From JASJBU01 sp965372385 (lineage in GTDB: Bacteria; Pseudomonadota; Gammaproteobacteria; Chromatiales; Chromatiaceae): DNA of 15,580 nucleotides. Positions within the stretch are counted from its first letter, which is position 1; the number at the start of each line of letters is the position of its first letter. This document shows, in pieces, positions 6,764-14,242 of the stretch. The notes beneath the pieces are model-generated. The model was given only the letters and a program-made list of their open reading frames with translations. It ran no database searches and was not told the DNA's origin. Made by a program: the position numbers and the translations under genes. The DNA is taken from NCBI GenBank assembly GCA_965372385.1, contig CBDVCD010000056.1, positions 1-15,580 on the forward strand, read 5' to 3'.

Positions 6764-7078
6764 TCATTGACTGAATTTAATAAAAGCATCCAAGGCCTTG
6801 GTGCCAGGATTATCCAGACAGTACTCGATGACTTTGTCTGATACATTTGCCAGGTCGCTCAATACATATTTTGTGGTGTTTTTCTTTCCCAGCATATACC
6901 CATGAAAGGCGGCGAGTGAGGTAGTCCGGTCTGCACCCGACATCCGCATAATATCCTTGCATAGAAAGTTATTCAGATCGCCTGACTTATCCGCCTGATC
7001 GGCGTTTACCAATGATCCGGTCAAGAGAAAAACAGAGGCCAGGCTCAGCGCCGCCAAGGTATTTAATTTGTTAGACAT
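6764..7078 (-). CDS. HdeA/HdeB-like periplasmic protein
   Basis: This 104-residue protein has a signal peptide (cleavage likely after A26, V-N-A) and a small helical mature domain with two cysteines, C40 in F-L-C-K-D and C87 in E-Y-C-L-D. The spacing of this pair, the L-C-K-D motif and the downstream N-P-x-x-K-A-x-D-A segment fit the HdeA/HdeB acid-stress chaperone family. That family binds unfolded periplasmic proteins at low pH with one disulfide. A strong ribosome site (aaaggag) precedes the ATG. It is the second gene of a two-gene minus-strand unit, 36 bases behind the glycine-zipper gene. The HdeA assignment is by pattern, and the acid role is inferred from the family. Confidence 0.7.
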   Translation of the reverse strand: MSNKLNTLAALSLASVFLLTGSLVNADQADKSGDLNNFLCKDIMRMSGADRTTSLAAFHGYMLGKKNTTKYVLSDLANVSDKVIEYCLDNPGTKALDAFIKFSQ

Positions 7079-7114
7079 GACAGTCTCCTTTAAGGTTTAA
7101 ATATGTAAATGGTT

Positions 7115-7435
7115 TTATCGGCGACTCATACATTGGTCATAGACACGATTGTAGGTATCGTTATTACGGGCACTCGAACTTACGCCTCCGACGGCTGCAC
7201 CGAGTGCGGCACCACGCCTGGCACTTTTACTGCCACCGACGATGCCGCCAAAAAGAGCGCCTCCAATTGCGCCTCGTCCCGCGCCTCCGGCCACACTGCC
7301 CGAACTGCGTGAAGCTCTGTCTGCCTCAGCTGCACAATCCGCTGCTGATTGGGCCAGCACGGCAGGTGCAGACAAAAGACATGCCGTCAAGCAAATCAGC
7401 TGGGCCATCAATTGCGGTTTAGAATTGTATGACAT
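7115..7435 (-). CDS. Glycine-zipper periplasmic or outer-membrane protein
   Basis: This 106-residue protein has a signal peptide (cleavage near A28, V-L-A) and a central glycine-rich block from about residue 49 to 84 with repeated G-x-x-x-G spacing (G-A-I-G-G-A, G-G-I-V-G-G, A-A-V-G-G). This is the pattern of YMGG-like glycine-zipper domains that insert into or pack against membranes. Cysteines at 34 and 102 flank the zipper and could form a disulfide. The C-terminus has the Y-D-Q-C-M motif seen in related small proteins. A gggag ribosome site precedes the ATG. It is the first gene of a unit with the HdeA-like gene, suggesting envelope-stress function. The molecular role is unknown. Confidence 0.75.
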   Translation of the reverse strand: MSYNSKPQLMAQLICLTACLLSAPAVLAQSAADCAAEADRASRSSGSVAGGAGRGAIGGALFGGIVGGSKSARRGAALGAAVGGVSSSARNNDTYNRVYDQCMSRR

Positions 7436-7484
7436 TTCTTGTCTCCCAGATATTTAATTAAGGGGCACCTAAGCATCCCATTCA

Positions 7485-7495
7485 TATACTATAGC
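7485..7495 (-). promoter_or_regulatory. Possible -10 element of sigma-S type for the glycine-zipper/HdeA-like pair
   Basis: On the minus strand the bases read gctatagtata, close to the extended -10 preferred by sigma-S (KCTAYRCTTAA), about 50 bases upstream of the glycine-zipper ATG. No good -35 hexamer is present, which sigma-S promoters tolerate. It is a weak prediction, but it would fit stress control of an HdeA-like gene. Confidence 0.25.
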
Positions 7496-7510
7496 TTTTA
7501 AGATAAATAT

Positions 7511-7675
7511 GTTGGGTGGATGAACGGTGGATGCGCTGCGCTGCGCTTATCCACCCTACGTCTTTGATTTTACATAGACGGGTTGTCCTAATACGCACCA
7601 ATCATTGTAGGGTGGATAAGGCGCACACGAGGGCTTCCTATCCGGCACCGTACTTACGCGCGCCGCATCCACCAA
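7511..7675. repeat. Intergenic inverted repeat of the GTAGGGTGGATAAG type
   Basis: The arm cttatccaccctac at 7546-7559 has its exact reverse complement at 7607-7620. Both are embedded in longer partly matching units (ggtggatgcgctgcgctgcg and gcgcgccgcatccacc) that run from 7511 to 7675. Such GGTGGAT/ATCCACC units with a G+C-rich core are a common dispersed intergenic repeat in proteobacteria. The remainder of the gene-free stretch 7436-8005 shows no convincing gene. It holds a possible promoter at 7866 and a 32-codon frame at 7935. Confidence 0.6.
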
Positions 7676-7865
7676 AGGGTCGGGACAGGTGTAAAAAACA
7701 TATTATTGAAGGCTATAGTACCCCATCTTTGGGCCAGCGTGTTCTGGTAATATCTCTCCGTCTTTCTTGATCAAGTCAATCTTTTTTTGTGGTTGCCATT
7801 GGGTCGCGATTTGCTTACGGAGATCTGTATCAGCACTTTGCTCGCATCTGGGGTATGGCGGGGAG

Positions 7866-7895
7866 TTGACAGTTAGGTTGGGGGATGGGGAGAAT
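7866..7895 (+). promoter_or_regulatory. Possible sigma-70 promoter upstream of the PLD-like gene
   Basis: A perfect TTGACA at 7866-7871 is followed after 18 bases by gagaat (7890-7895), which matches four of six bases of TATAAT. It lies about 110 bases before the ATG of the phospholipase-D-like gene. The weak -10 keeps confidence low. Confidence 0.25.
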
Positions 7896-7934
7896 GGCAC
7901 CGAAGTTTGTAATGCTACCGCGAGGAGAAGAAAA

Positions 7935-8033
7935 ATGGCACGCATTCGGGATCAAGCAGTGAGTGGTGCAGTGAAATCCGCCACAGGCCACAAAAGCAAA
8001 TTCCTATGCCTAAATTCCGGGTGGATTTGCTAG
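7935..8033 (+). CDS. Possible 32-codon leader ORF overlapping the PLD-like gene start
   Basis: An ATG at 7935 is preceded by a good ribosome site (gaggaga, spacing about six). It opens a 32-residue frame (MARIRDQAVSGAVKSATGHK and on) that ends at TAG 8031-8033, inside the first codons of the PLD-like gene at 8006. The PLD-like ATG has no obvious ribosome site of its own, so reading through this frame could deliver ribosomes to it. The peptide has no recognised motif and may be chance. Confidence 0.2.
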   Translation: MARIRDQAVSGAVKSATGHKSKFLCLNSGWIC

Positions 8034-9607
8034 TGCGTCTTCATTCCTCCGCCAAAACCATCTGGGTACTACTGTTACTCCTTCTTCCGTTGATCATGAT
8101 CAGCGGCTGTAGCTCACTGCCGAAAGATGTAGAGCGTTCCCCTTCATTTGCCTATGAGCAAACCGTTGACACGACCCTGAGGCGGGAATTGGCGACAGTC
8201 ATTGCTCAGCATCCCGGTTTGTCAGGTTTTCATGCCCTGTCGGAGGGTATGGATGCCTTTGCCGCGCGCCTGCGGCTGGTGACTGCCGCCGAGAAAACAC
8301 TCGATGTCCAGTATTACATCTGGCATGACGATCTGACCGGCAGGGTGTTATATAAACTCCTGCTGGATGCGGCGGACCGCGGAGTGCGGGTCAGGCTGTT
8401 GCTGGATGACCTGGACACGGCCGGCAAGGAGGAATTCCTTCATCTCATCGATGCCCACCCCAACGTAGAGATTCGCCTATTCAATCCCTTCGCCAATCGC
8501 GGCATGCGCGTGGGCGATTTTCTGACGGATATCCGTCGCGTAAATCGTCGCATGCACAACAAGAGTCTGACGGCGGATAACCAGGCCACCGTGTTTGGAG
8601 GACGTAATATTGGTGATGAATATTTTGATGCCACCGAGGACCTGGGCTTCAGCGATATGGATGTCCTCGCGGTTGGTCCCGTGGTTGGGGAAGTCTCACA
8701 GGCATTCGATCTGTACTGGAATAGCCAGTGGGTGTATCCCCTGTCTGTCTTTGGTAAAGACGATTCGTTAGATGAAGGGCAGCTCCAGGCCTTCAGGCAA
8801 CAGGTTGATACCTATTCGGAAAAGGCCAAGGGATCCGCATACGCTAACGCCTTGCGGAGTCTTGAGTTGGCGCACATGGAAAGTGTGAATGAGTTCGATT
8901 TTTCCTGGAGCAAGTGGGCGCTGGTCTATGATCAGCCCAGTAAGGTGGAGGCCAGGGAGGTAAAAGCGGATACGCATATGGCGCCGAAGCTGAAGGAGGG
9001 GATGGACAAGACCCAGCAGGAACTGATCATCGTATCGCCCTATTTTGTACCTGGGACCAACTTTACCGAGTACCTGGTGGGACTGGTGAAGAAAGGCGTG
9101 CATGTGCGTATTATGACGAACTCTCTGGCAGCCAATGATGTTTCATTAGTACATTCAGGCTATATGCGGTATCGGAAAGACTTGATCAAAGGTGGCGTGG
9201 AGCTTTATGAATACAAGCCGAATAAGGCGTCGCAGCAAGATAACAGCAAGAAGAAAGCCAAATGGACGGGCTCCTCTCGTGCGAGCCTGCATGGCAAGTT
9301 ATTTGGTTTTGACAAGCAATACCTCTTTGTCGGCTCGTTTAACCTCGATGCAAGGTCGGTGGCATTGAATACAGAGATGGGGGTTTATTTTGAAGCCCCG
9401 GACTATGCCAGACAGCTCTCCGAGAGCTTTGATACGAAGGCCATGGTCAAGGGATATCGAGTGCAGCTGAGCGACGACGGTGACCTTCACTGGATCACCC
9501 TGGAAGCAGGCAAGGAGGTGCGATTTGATTCCGAGCCCGAAACCGGGTTCTGGAAACGCTTCACGACGGGATTCATGTCGCTTTTTGTACCGGAAAGCCA
9601 ATTGTAG
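8006..9607 (+). CDS. Phospholipase D / cardiolipin synthase-like lipoprotein
   Basis: This 533-residue lipoprotein has lipobox I-S-G-C with C35 and Ser at +2, favouring the outer membrane. It has two HKD half-sites of the phospholipase D superfamily. The first is H184-x-K186-x4-D191 followed by G-G-R-N (198-201). The second is H429-x-K431-x4-D436 followed by G-S-F-N-L-D-A-R-S. Both sites being intact predicts activity, with a phosphohistidine intermediate. The closest enzyme type is the ClsC/YmdC-like cardiolipin synthase group, which transfers phosphatidyl groups, but hydrolysis is also possible. Unlike membrane-embedded ClsA it has a single N-terminal anchor. The gene stands alone between repeat-rich sequence and the DUF5329 operon. 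The family is sure; substrate and direction of reaction are not. Confidence 0.92.
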   Translation: MPKFRVDLLVRLHSSAKTIWVLLLLLLPLIMISGCSSLPKDVERSPSFAYEQTVDTTLRRELATVIAQHPGLSGFHALSEGMDAFAARLRLVTAAEKTLDVQYYIWHDDLTGRVLYKLLLDAADRGVRVRLLLDDLDTAGKEEFLHLIDAHPNVEIRLFNPFANRGMRVGDFLTDIRRVNRRMHNKSLTADNQATVFGGRNIGDEYFDATEDLGFSDMDVLAVGPVVGEVSQAFDLYWNSQWVYPLSVFGKDDSLDEGQLQAFRQQVDTYSEKAKGSAYANALRSLELAHMESVNEFDFSWSKWALVYDQPSKVEAREVKADTHMAPKLKEGMDKTQQELIIVSPYFVPGTNFTEYLVGLVKKGVHVRIMTNSLAANDVSLVHSGYMRYRKDLIKGGVELYEYKPNKASQQDNSKKKAKWTGSSRASLHGKLFGFDKQYLFVGSFNLDARSVALNTEMGVYFEAPDYARQLSESFDTKAMVKGYRVQLSDDGDLHWITLEAGKEVRFDSEPETGFWKRFTTGFMSLFVPESQL

Positions 9608-9733
9608 CCGGTGGTTTGTTCACCCGCATCTGGTGCGCCGGGACAGGCATCTGGCGTATAGGGATTATCCGACATGCCAACTACGGGGTACACTTGCAGC
9701 ATGTATATCATCAATACACAAAGGTGCGGAAGC

Positions 9734-10171
9734 ATGAAACTCTGGCATACCCGTTCATACCCATCGTCCACTTCACACAGGCTGTTGGCCATTCACATCG
9801 GCAGCCTGCTGCTGTTACTCGCTGGTCTGGCCATGAACACGCCAGCCATCGCCACGCCGAATGTGATCGACACCAAGACGATCCAATATCTGCTCGAGTA
9901 TGTACGCGAATCCAACCTGACCTTCGTGCGAAACTTCAGCGATCACATGTCTGCCGATGCGGCCAGCCATATCCAGAAAAAGTACCGGCATTTCCAGGAC
10001 AAGATAAAAACTCCCGAGGAATTCATCGAGCTGTGCGCCAGTAAAAGCCTGATGACCGGCCGCACCTATCGGGTCATAGATGAGCAAGGTCATGAACTCC
10101 AGACCCGTGACTGGCTCATGCATGCGCTGACTGCCTACCGAAACGAACAAAGCCAGACATCGGCGAAGTAG
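9734..10171 (+). CDS. DUF5329-like exported protein
   Basis: This is a 145-residue protein of unknown biochemical function. The start at 9734 is chosen because aaggtgcggaagc, a plausible ribosome site, precedes it and because it gives a normal signal peptide ending at A40 (A-I-A); an upstream in-frame ATG at 9674 would add an atypical 20 residues. The mature part is mostly helical, with conserved-looking stretches I-Q-Y-L-L-E-Y-V, A-A-S-H-I-Q-K-K-Y and F-I-E-L-C-A-S-K-S-L-M-T-G (98-109). These fit the DUF5329 family of small periplasmic proteins. It is first in an apparent three-gene operon with the EEP-fold lipoprotein (7-base gap) and the MscS channel. Confidence 0.72.
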   Translation: MKLWHTRSYPSSTSHRLLAIHIGSLLLLLAGLAMNTPAIATPNVIDTKTIQYLLEYVRESNLTFVRNFSDHMSADAASHIQKKYRHFQDKIKTPEEFIELCASKSLMTGRTYRVIDEQGHELQTRDWLMHALTAYRNEQSQTSAK

Positions 10172-10178
10172 GCCCAAC

Positions 10179-11141
10179 ATGCCTGCCAACCAGAGCACTA
10201 CCGGGATAGACCAAGCCTCAGTCAGGACCAGCGGCTGCATGGGGTTGATCCTGCTGCTGTCCCTGTCACTGTTGTTTGTATCCTGTACCACGACAGAGCG
10301 TCACCTGGAGCCGCTGGTCTATAGCCATGGCGCAGCAGGGATCAGTGAACAGGATTCAGTTGATTCCCGAAAAACCACGCTCAGGGTCATGACACTCAAC
10401 ATGGCGCACGGCCGGGGCGATAGCTTCCACCAGTTATTCCAGACCACCGACACCACAAAAGCCAACCTGGATAGCATTGCCGGATTGCTGAAACGGGAAG
10501 CGCCCGATGTCGTATCCCTGCAGGAGGCAGACAGCCGCTCCTTCTGGAATGGAAATTTCGACCACGTGGATTTTCTAGCCGAACATGGATCCTTTGGCCA
10601 GTCGGTGCGCGGAACGCACGTCAACGGACTGGGTCTGGCCTATGGCACCGCACTCGTGGCGCAACTGAAACTCGCTAACCCGGAAGCCGTCACCTTCGAC
10701 CCCGGCCTGTCGCCGGTACCGAAAGGCTTTGTCGTATCCACCGTCGCCTGGCCGGGCAATGAGTGTGTCGAAGTGGATATAGTCTCCGTCCACCTCGATT
10801 TCATCAGTGAATCCATCCGCAGGCAACAGGCAACGGAACTGATCGCCAGTCTGCGCGGCAGAAACCGACCGTTCATCATCATGGGTGATTTCAATACCGG
10901 CTGGCAGCAGCCAGATTCGGCAGTGCGCAAAATCTCCCGCGAACTCGGACTGCACGCCTACCAGCCGGAGAGCAGAACACTGGCCACCTTCCCCACCTTC
11001 GGCGAGCGTCTCGACTGGATACTGGTCTCCCCCAAGATCAGCTTCCACTCATACCGAGTCGTTCAGGACGTCGTCTCCGATCATCTCGGGGTTCTTTCAG
11101 AACTGCTCATCGACCGAACCTGCCCTGGCAGCGAGATTTGA
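10179..11141 (+). CDS. Endonuclease/exonuclease/phosphatase-fold lipoprotein
   Basis: This 320-residue protein has a lipobox-like F-V-S-C (C36, Thr at +2) and all the metal and catalytic blocks of the EEP superfamily: T-L-N-M-A-H (N74), L-Q-E-A-D (E116), V-H-L-D (H205), G-D-F-N-T (D237, N239), L-D-W (D279) and S-D-H-L (D301, H302). The superfamily includes DNase I, sphingomyelinases and inositol-phosphate phosphatases. Export as a lipoprotein argues for an extracytoplasmic phosphodiester substrate, such as a phospholipid headgroup or extracellular DNA. A later ATG (codon 21, 10239) would shorten the leader and give a more usual signal peptide. It sits seven bases after the DUF5329-like gene and ten bases before the MscS gene. 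Confidence 0.88.
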   Translation: MPANQSTTGIDQASVRTSGCMGLILLLSLSLLFVSCTTTERHLEPLVYSHGAAGISEQDSVDSRKTTLRVMTLNMAHGRGDSFHQLFQTTDTTKANLDSIAGLLKREAPDVVSLQEADSRSFWNGNFDHVDFLAEHGSFGQSVRGTHVNGLGLAYGTALVAQLKLANPEAVTFDPGLSPVPKGFVVSTVAWPGNECVEVDIVSVHLDFISESIRRQQATELIASLRGRNRPFIIMGDFNTGWQQPDSAVRKISRELGLHAYQPESRTLATFPTFGERLDWILVSPKISFHSYRVVQDVVSDHLGVLSELLIDRTCPGSEI

Positions 11142-11151
11142 GGTTATACAA

Positions 11152-12873
11152 GTGCGGCTCGAATCACGACGAATTCTGACCCTGATTTTTGCACTCCTTA
11201 TGCTGCTGTTGCCGCACCCTGGTGGCGTGCTCGCGGCTGATGCGGGCAACCCGCTCACCCCGGCCGACACCAGCAGTCCACGCGCGACACTCAGAGGCTT
11301 CGTTGAAACCGTGAACCAGAGTCATGCGCAGCTAATGGTGATCGTCAAATCCTACTTCAGCTCATCACGGCTCTACCTCTCGGCCGCGGAGCGTACGGAA
11401 GTCGACCGCGCCCTGGGAAAGCTTGAACTCGCCCAACGCACCCTGAACCTGAGTGAGTTGCCGGCGGCACTGGCGGAATCATTATCGAGGTACCGTGTGC
11501 TGCAGCTCAAGGAGGTGCTCGACCGCCTCGAGCTGCCTGCCTTCGAATCGATACCGGACGCCGCGGAGATGGAGTCTGAGCCATTCAAACGCTGGACCCT
11601 GCCCGGCACGGAAATCACCCTCACGCGTATCGAAGAAGGCCCACGCGCCGGCGAATACCTGTTTTCCGCGCAGACCGTGAAGCGACTCCCTGAGTTCTAT
11701 CACAGGATCAAGCATCTTCCCTATCAACCGGGCGCAACTGCCGGCTGGTACGAAACCTACCGTTACGGTGGTGCGGGACTGCGCAGGGTTATCCCGTATA
11801 AATGGATGATGGCCCTGCCCAACTGGACAAAAGTGATCATACTGGATCAGCCGGTGTGGCGTTGGTTCGGCATGGTGGTTGTGCTGTTATCCGCAAGCGG
11901 GTTGTTTCTCCTAGTTCGCCGCACCGTCGCTGCCTGGGCAAAGCGCGGTTCCGGTTCCGAGCTTCGCACCCAGTGGTCACGACTGGCATGGGCAGTCACC
12001 CTGCTGATTCTGTTCCCAATCCTGGTCCACGTGTTCGCGGCTAATCTGAGGCTCAGCGGTTATGTGCTGAAATTTTCCACCCTTTCATTATGGGGCATCT
12101 TTACCCTCACGTTGACCTGGGCGGTGTGGTTGGGTAGCCACATTCTGGCAGAGAGCGTCGTTTCAACCCAGCAGATGCGGGCTGGCAGCATCGACAGCCA
12201 GCTGATCCGGCTGGGGCTGCGGCTGGTGGCCACCATACTGTCCATTACCATCCTGGTGGTCGGCGCCCAGCAGCTCGGCATTCCCGCCTACTCGGTGGTT
12301 GCCGGACTGGGTGTCGGTGGTGTAGCGATCGCACTGGCGGCCAAAGACAGCCTCGCCAACCTGCTCGGCTCACTGCTGATCATGTTCGAAAAACCGTTCC
12401 GTGTCGGTCATTGGATAAAGGTTGACGATACAGAAGGCATAGTTGAGAGCATCGGCTTTCGCAGTATACGCATACGCACCTTCTACAATTCCCTGATTTC
12501 GATTCCCAGCAACCAGATGGTGAACACTACCATCGATAATATGGAGATGCGGAAACTCAGGGCCGTACGCACTGTTCTGCATATCAGCTACGCTACGCCT
12601 GCTGATACCGCCGAGCATTTCGTCGCAGCGATCAAACAATTCGTCGAGAACGGCCCACATACCGCCAAGCAAGGGTTTCTTATCCGGTTTGACGACTTCG
12701 GTGAATACGGCCTGGACATCCGCGTCAATTTTTTGCTGGACGTATCCGACTATCAAGCCGAACAAACCGAGCGCCAGCGCATCCTGCTGGAGATACTCAA
12801 ACTGGCCGAGAGCATGGACATACAATTCGCAATTCCGCCCTGCCTGCCACCGGTTGAAAACCTATCCGCCTAG
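11152..12873 (+). CDS. MscS-family mechanosensitive channel with large periplasmic domain
   Basis: The GTG at 11152 is chosen because gagg lies upstream, a signal peptide follows directly (cleavage near A28-A29) and the gene then starts ten bases after its neighbour. The longer frame from 10885 would overlap the EEP gene by 257 bases. The product has 573 residues. A ~200-residue periplasmic N-domain comes first. Then come about four membrane helices (236-256, 278-297, 309-333, 352-371) and the MscS pore helix rich in Gly and Ala (379-411, V-V-A-G-L-G-V-G-G-V-A-I-A). The beta domain follows (F-E-K-P-F-R-V-G-H-W-I-K-V). The architecture resembles YbdG/YbiO- and MscK-like larger channels rather than small MscS. 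It relieves osmotic pressure at the inner membrane. It is last in the DUF5329-EEP-MscS run. Confidence 0.9.
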   Translation: MRLESRRILTLIFALLMLLLPHPGGVLAADAGNPLTPADTSSPRATLRGFVETVNQSHAQLMVIVKSYFSSSRLYLSAAERTEVDRALGKLELAQRTLNLSELPAALAESLSRYRVLQLKEVLDRLELPAFESIPDAAEMESEPFKRWTLPGTEITLTRIEEGPRAGEYLFSAQTVKRLPEFYHRIKHLPYQPGATAGWYETYRYGGAGLRRVIPYKWMMALPNWTKVIILDQPVWRWFGMVVVLLSASGLFLLVRRTVAAWAKRGSGSELRTQWSRLAWAVTLLILFPILVHVFAANLRLSGYVLKFSTLSLWGIFTLTLTWAVWLGSHILAESVVSTQQMRAGSIDSQLIRLGLRLVATILSITILVVGAQQLGIPAYSVVAGLGVGGVAIALAAKDSLANLLGSLLIMFEKPFRVGHWIKVDDTEGIVESIGFRSIRIRTFYNSLISIPSNQMVNTTIDNMEMRKLRAVRTVLHISYATPADTAEHFVAAIKQFVENGPHTAKQGFLIRFDDFGEYGLDIRVNFLLDVSDYQAEQTERQRILLEILKLAESMDIQFAIPPCLPPVENLSA

Positions 12874-13013
12874 GACTTGCATTCATTCCGCAAGAATATA
12901 GACACGAGCAAAACCGCACAGCCTAATGCATAGTAGCGGGGCTCGATGATGATCTTCTCCTCCACCGGCCGCTCCGGCACCAGTTTCTCCAGTAGGGGGG
13001 GACAGTTCAGCAT
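12870..13013 (-). CDS. Possible 47-residue membrane protein, convergent with mscS-like gene
   Basis: On the minus strand an ATG at 13013 with agga six bases upstream opens a frame ending at TAG in 12870-12872. This overlaps the stop codon of the MscS gene (12871-12873) tail to tail. The product begins MLNCPPLLEKLVPERPVEEK, continues with an I-I-I-E-P-R-Y-Y turn and ends with one hydrophobic stretch (YYALGCAVLLVSIFL) and a short polar tail. It looks like a single-pass membrane protein, or the surviving C-terminal end of a larger one. No family is recognised. Confidence 0.35.
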   Translation of the reverse strand: MLNCPPLLEKLVPERPVEEKIIIEPRYYALGCAVLLVSIFLRNECKS

Positions 13014-13161
13014 GCGTCATCCTGCTGCATGAACTTGCACGTTCTTTACGCTCAATAAACACCACAATAGCAGCAATCAGGTAGCGGGGTTACCATAGAG
13101 TCAGAGTAGATTATCCATCAACCCGGCAGACCCTCTATGTTTACTGGCAACGGAACCTTCG

Positions 13162-13953
13162 GTGATTCTGCAATCCACTGAGAGCGGATCCTTGCAAGGA
13201 GAGTCCGCTCAACAACACCGGTCAGCTGCACGCTGGCGTGCAGCGGTTTTACTATTTTCAGTACTCCCCCTGGTGTTATCTGGCTGTCTCATGCAGCGCA
13301 TCTACAGCTTCAAGGATCAGCTGTGTGATTACACCGCGAACTTCACGCTCACGCATGAAGATGGCGTCACCCTCTCCATGCGCCACCCGATCCTGCTGGA
13401 TACCGATATTATCTGGCTGACTGGTGTCTCACCCACGGAAACCCGCAGGCAGGGTGACACCCTGGAGATCACCTACATCGTGGAGAAGATACTGCAGCAC
13501 GCTGATCCCCGCTTCGACATCCCGGTAAAGTTGCTTTTTACCCAGGTCAATGGTCGCAACAGGCTCAAAGCAGGCCACATCGACAGCAAGCTCAGCACGC
13601 TACTGACACCTGAATTGATAGACCGCACGCTCAAGAAGACCTGTGATGCTACATCCAGTATTCGCAACCAAAGCGTACGCATCGATCTGTCCGCCCTGGA
13701 CAGATCTTCTCTGCCCACCCGGAAGGAACTCATTGCAGCCCTCGGAGAACCCTTACGCAGGTCCCGTAAAAACACGGTCCTTTATTACGCATACCGGCTG
13801 AAGCATGCCAATTCGGAAGCAGAGGCCGCCAATGCCATCGCCTGGTACGATGCCAGGGGTCAGGACCTGCGCAAGGTCAAATTCAGGTACTTGAGATATG
13901 AACTGAACGCGGATTTCGTCAAGGGGTCTGCGTTAATCAAAATACACTTGTAA
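13162..13953 (+). CDS. Hypothetical lipoprotein with a BamE/SmpA-like segment
   Basis: This 263-residue protein starts at a GTG. After an unusually long, charged N-region the hydrophobic core ends in the lipobox V-L-S-G-C (C42), followed by Leu. The middle is a beta-rich-looking domain with no motif I know. Near the C-terminus, residues about 186-210 (P-T-R-K-E-L-I-A-A-L-G-E-P, then Y-Y-A-Y-R-L) resemble the helix-turn-strand pattern of SmpA/OmlA (BamE) domains. This hints at an outer-membrane accessory role but is only a faint similarity. Leu at +2 after Cys predicts outer-membrane sorting. A strong ribosome-site-like word (aaggagag, 13197) lies inside the frame, but no ATG follows it closely, so the annotated GTG remains the only sensible start. 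Confidence 0.72.
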   Translation: MILQSTESGSLQGESAQQHRSAARWRAAVLLFSVLPLVLSGCLMQRIYSFKDQLCDYTANFTLTHEDGVTLSMRHPILLDTDIIWLTGVSPTETRRQGDTLEITYIVEKILQHADPRFDIPVKLLFTQVNGRNRLKAGHIDSKLSTLLTPELIDRTLKKTCDATSSIRNQSVRIDLSALDRSSLPTRKELIAALGEPLRRSRKNTVLYYAYRLKHANSEAEAANAIAWYDARGQDLRKVKFRYLRYELNADFVKGSALIKIHL

Positions 13954-14240
13954 CGCGGCTGAGTTATCTGCTGCTGACCTTGTCGGCTGAACCGGGTCTG
14001 GAAGGCCTGGGCTTTATTACTGAACCGGATGGCGATAATCTCCAAGTTGTTGATAGCGGATTCAGGCGTCCGGCGGAGTCAGCGGGGCTGGAATCGGGTT
14101 TCACCCAGGGTATCATCGGCTACTATCAGGTGGTCGATCAGCCGGAAGAAGTCTGGTTTTTGCTTCCGCCACTGTTGCTGTTTGTCATCTGGGGTCAGAT
14201 GCGGCGAAAGGCCGGTGCGGATCCCGTAACTGGAGAATGA
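13954..14240 (+). pseudogene. C-terminal remnant of a TRAP transporter permease (DUF3394-like end)
   Basis: The frame is open from just after the lipoprotein stop to TGA at 14238-14240. It reads like the C-terminus of large fused TRAP permeases. An E-P-D-G-D-N-L-Q-V-V-D strand pair is followed by a P-A-E-S-A-G-L PDZ-like turn, one last hydrophobic helix (VWFLLPPLLLFVIW) and a basic tail. DUF3394 at the end of DctM-type permeases has this layout. The whole transporter part (normally over 500 residues upstream) is missing. No ATG with a ribosome site is present, only a TTG at 13980, so I call it a remnant. Its stop is still coupled to the DUF302 gene that follows, suggesting that the two genes once formed an operon. 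Confidence 0.5.
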
Positions 14241-14242
14241 GG

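Noticed and set aside
7511..7675. CRISPR-like array
   Set aside because: The repeated units are inverted, few and not evenly spaced, so this is a dispersed palindromic repeat and not a CRISPR.
7703..7945. 80-codon minus-strand frame with a signal-peptide-like start (MRAIFLLLAVALQ)
   Set aside because: No ribosome site, no recognised family and low-complexity Pro/Ser sequence after the hydrophobic start. It may be a remnant, but I cannot support it as a gene.
10885..11151. Extension of the MscS frame to an upstream ATG (89 more residues)
   Set aside because: It would overlap the well-supported EEP gene by 257 bases, the added residues are Ser/Pro-rich shadow-like sequence, and a GTG with ribosome site and signal peptide exists at 11152.
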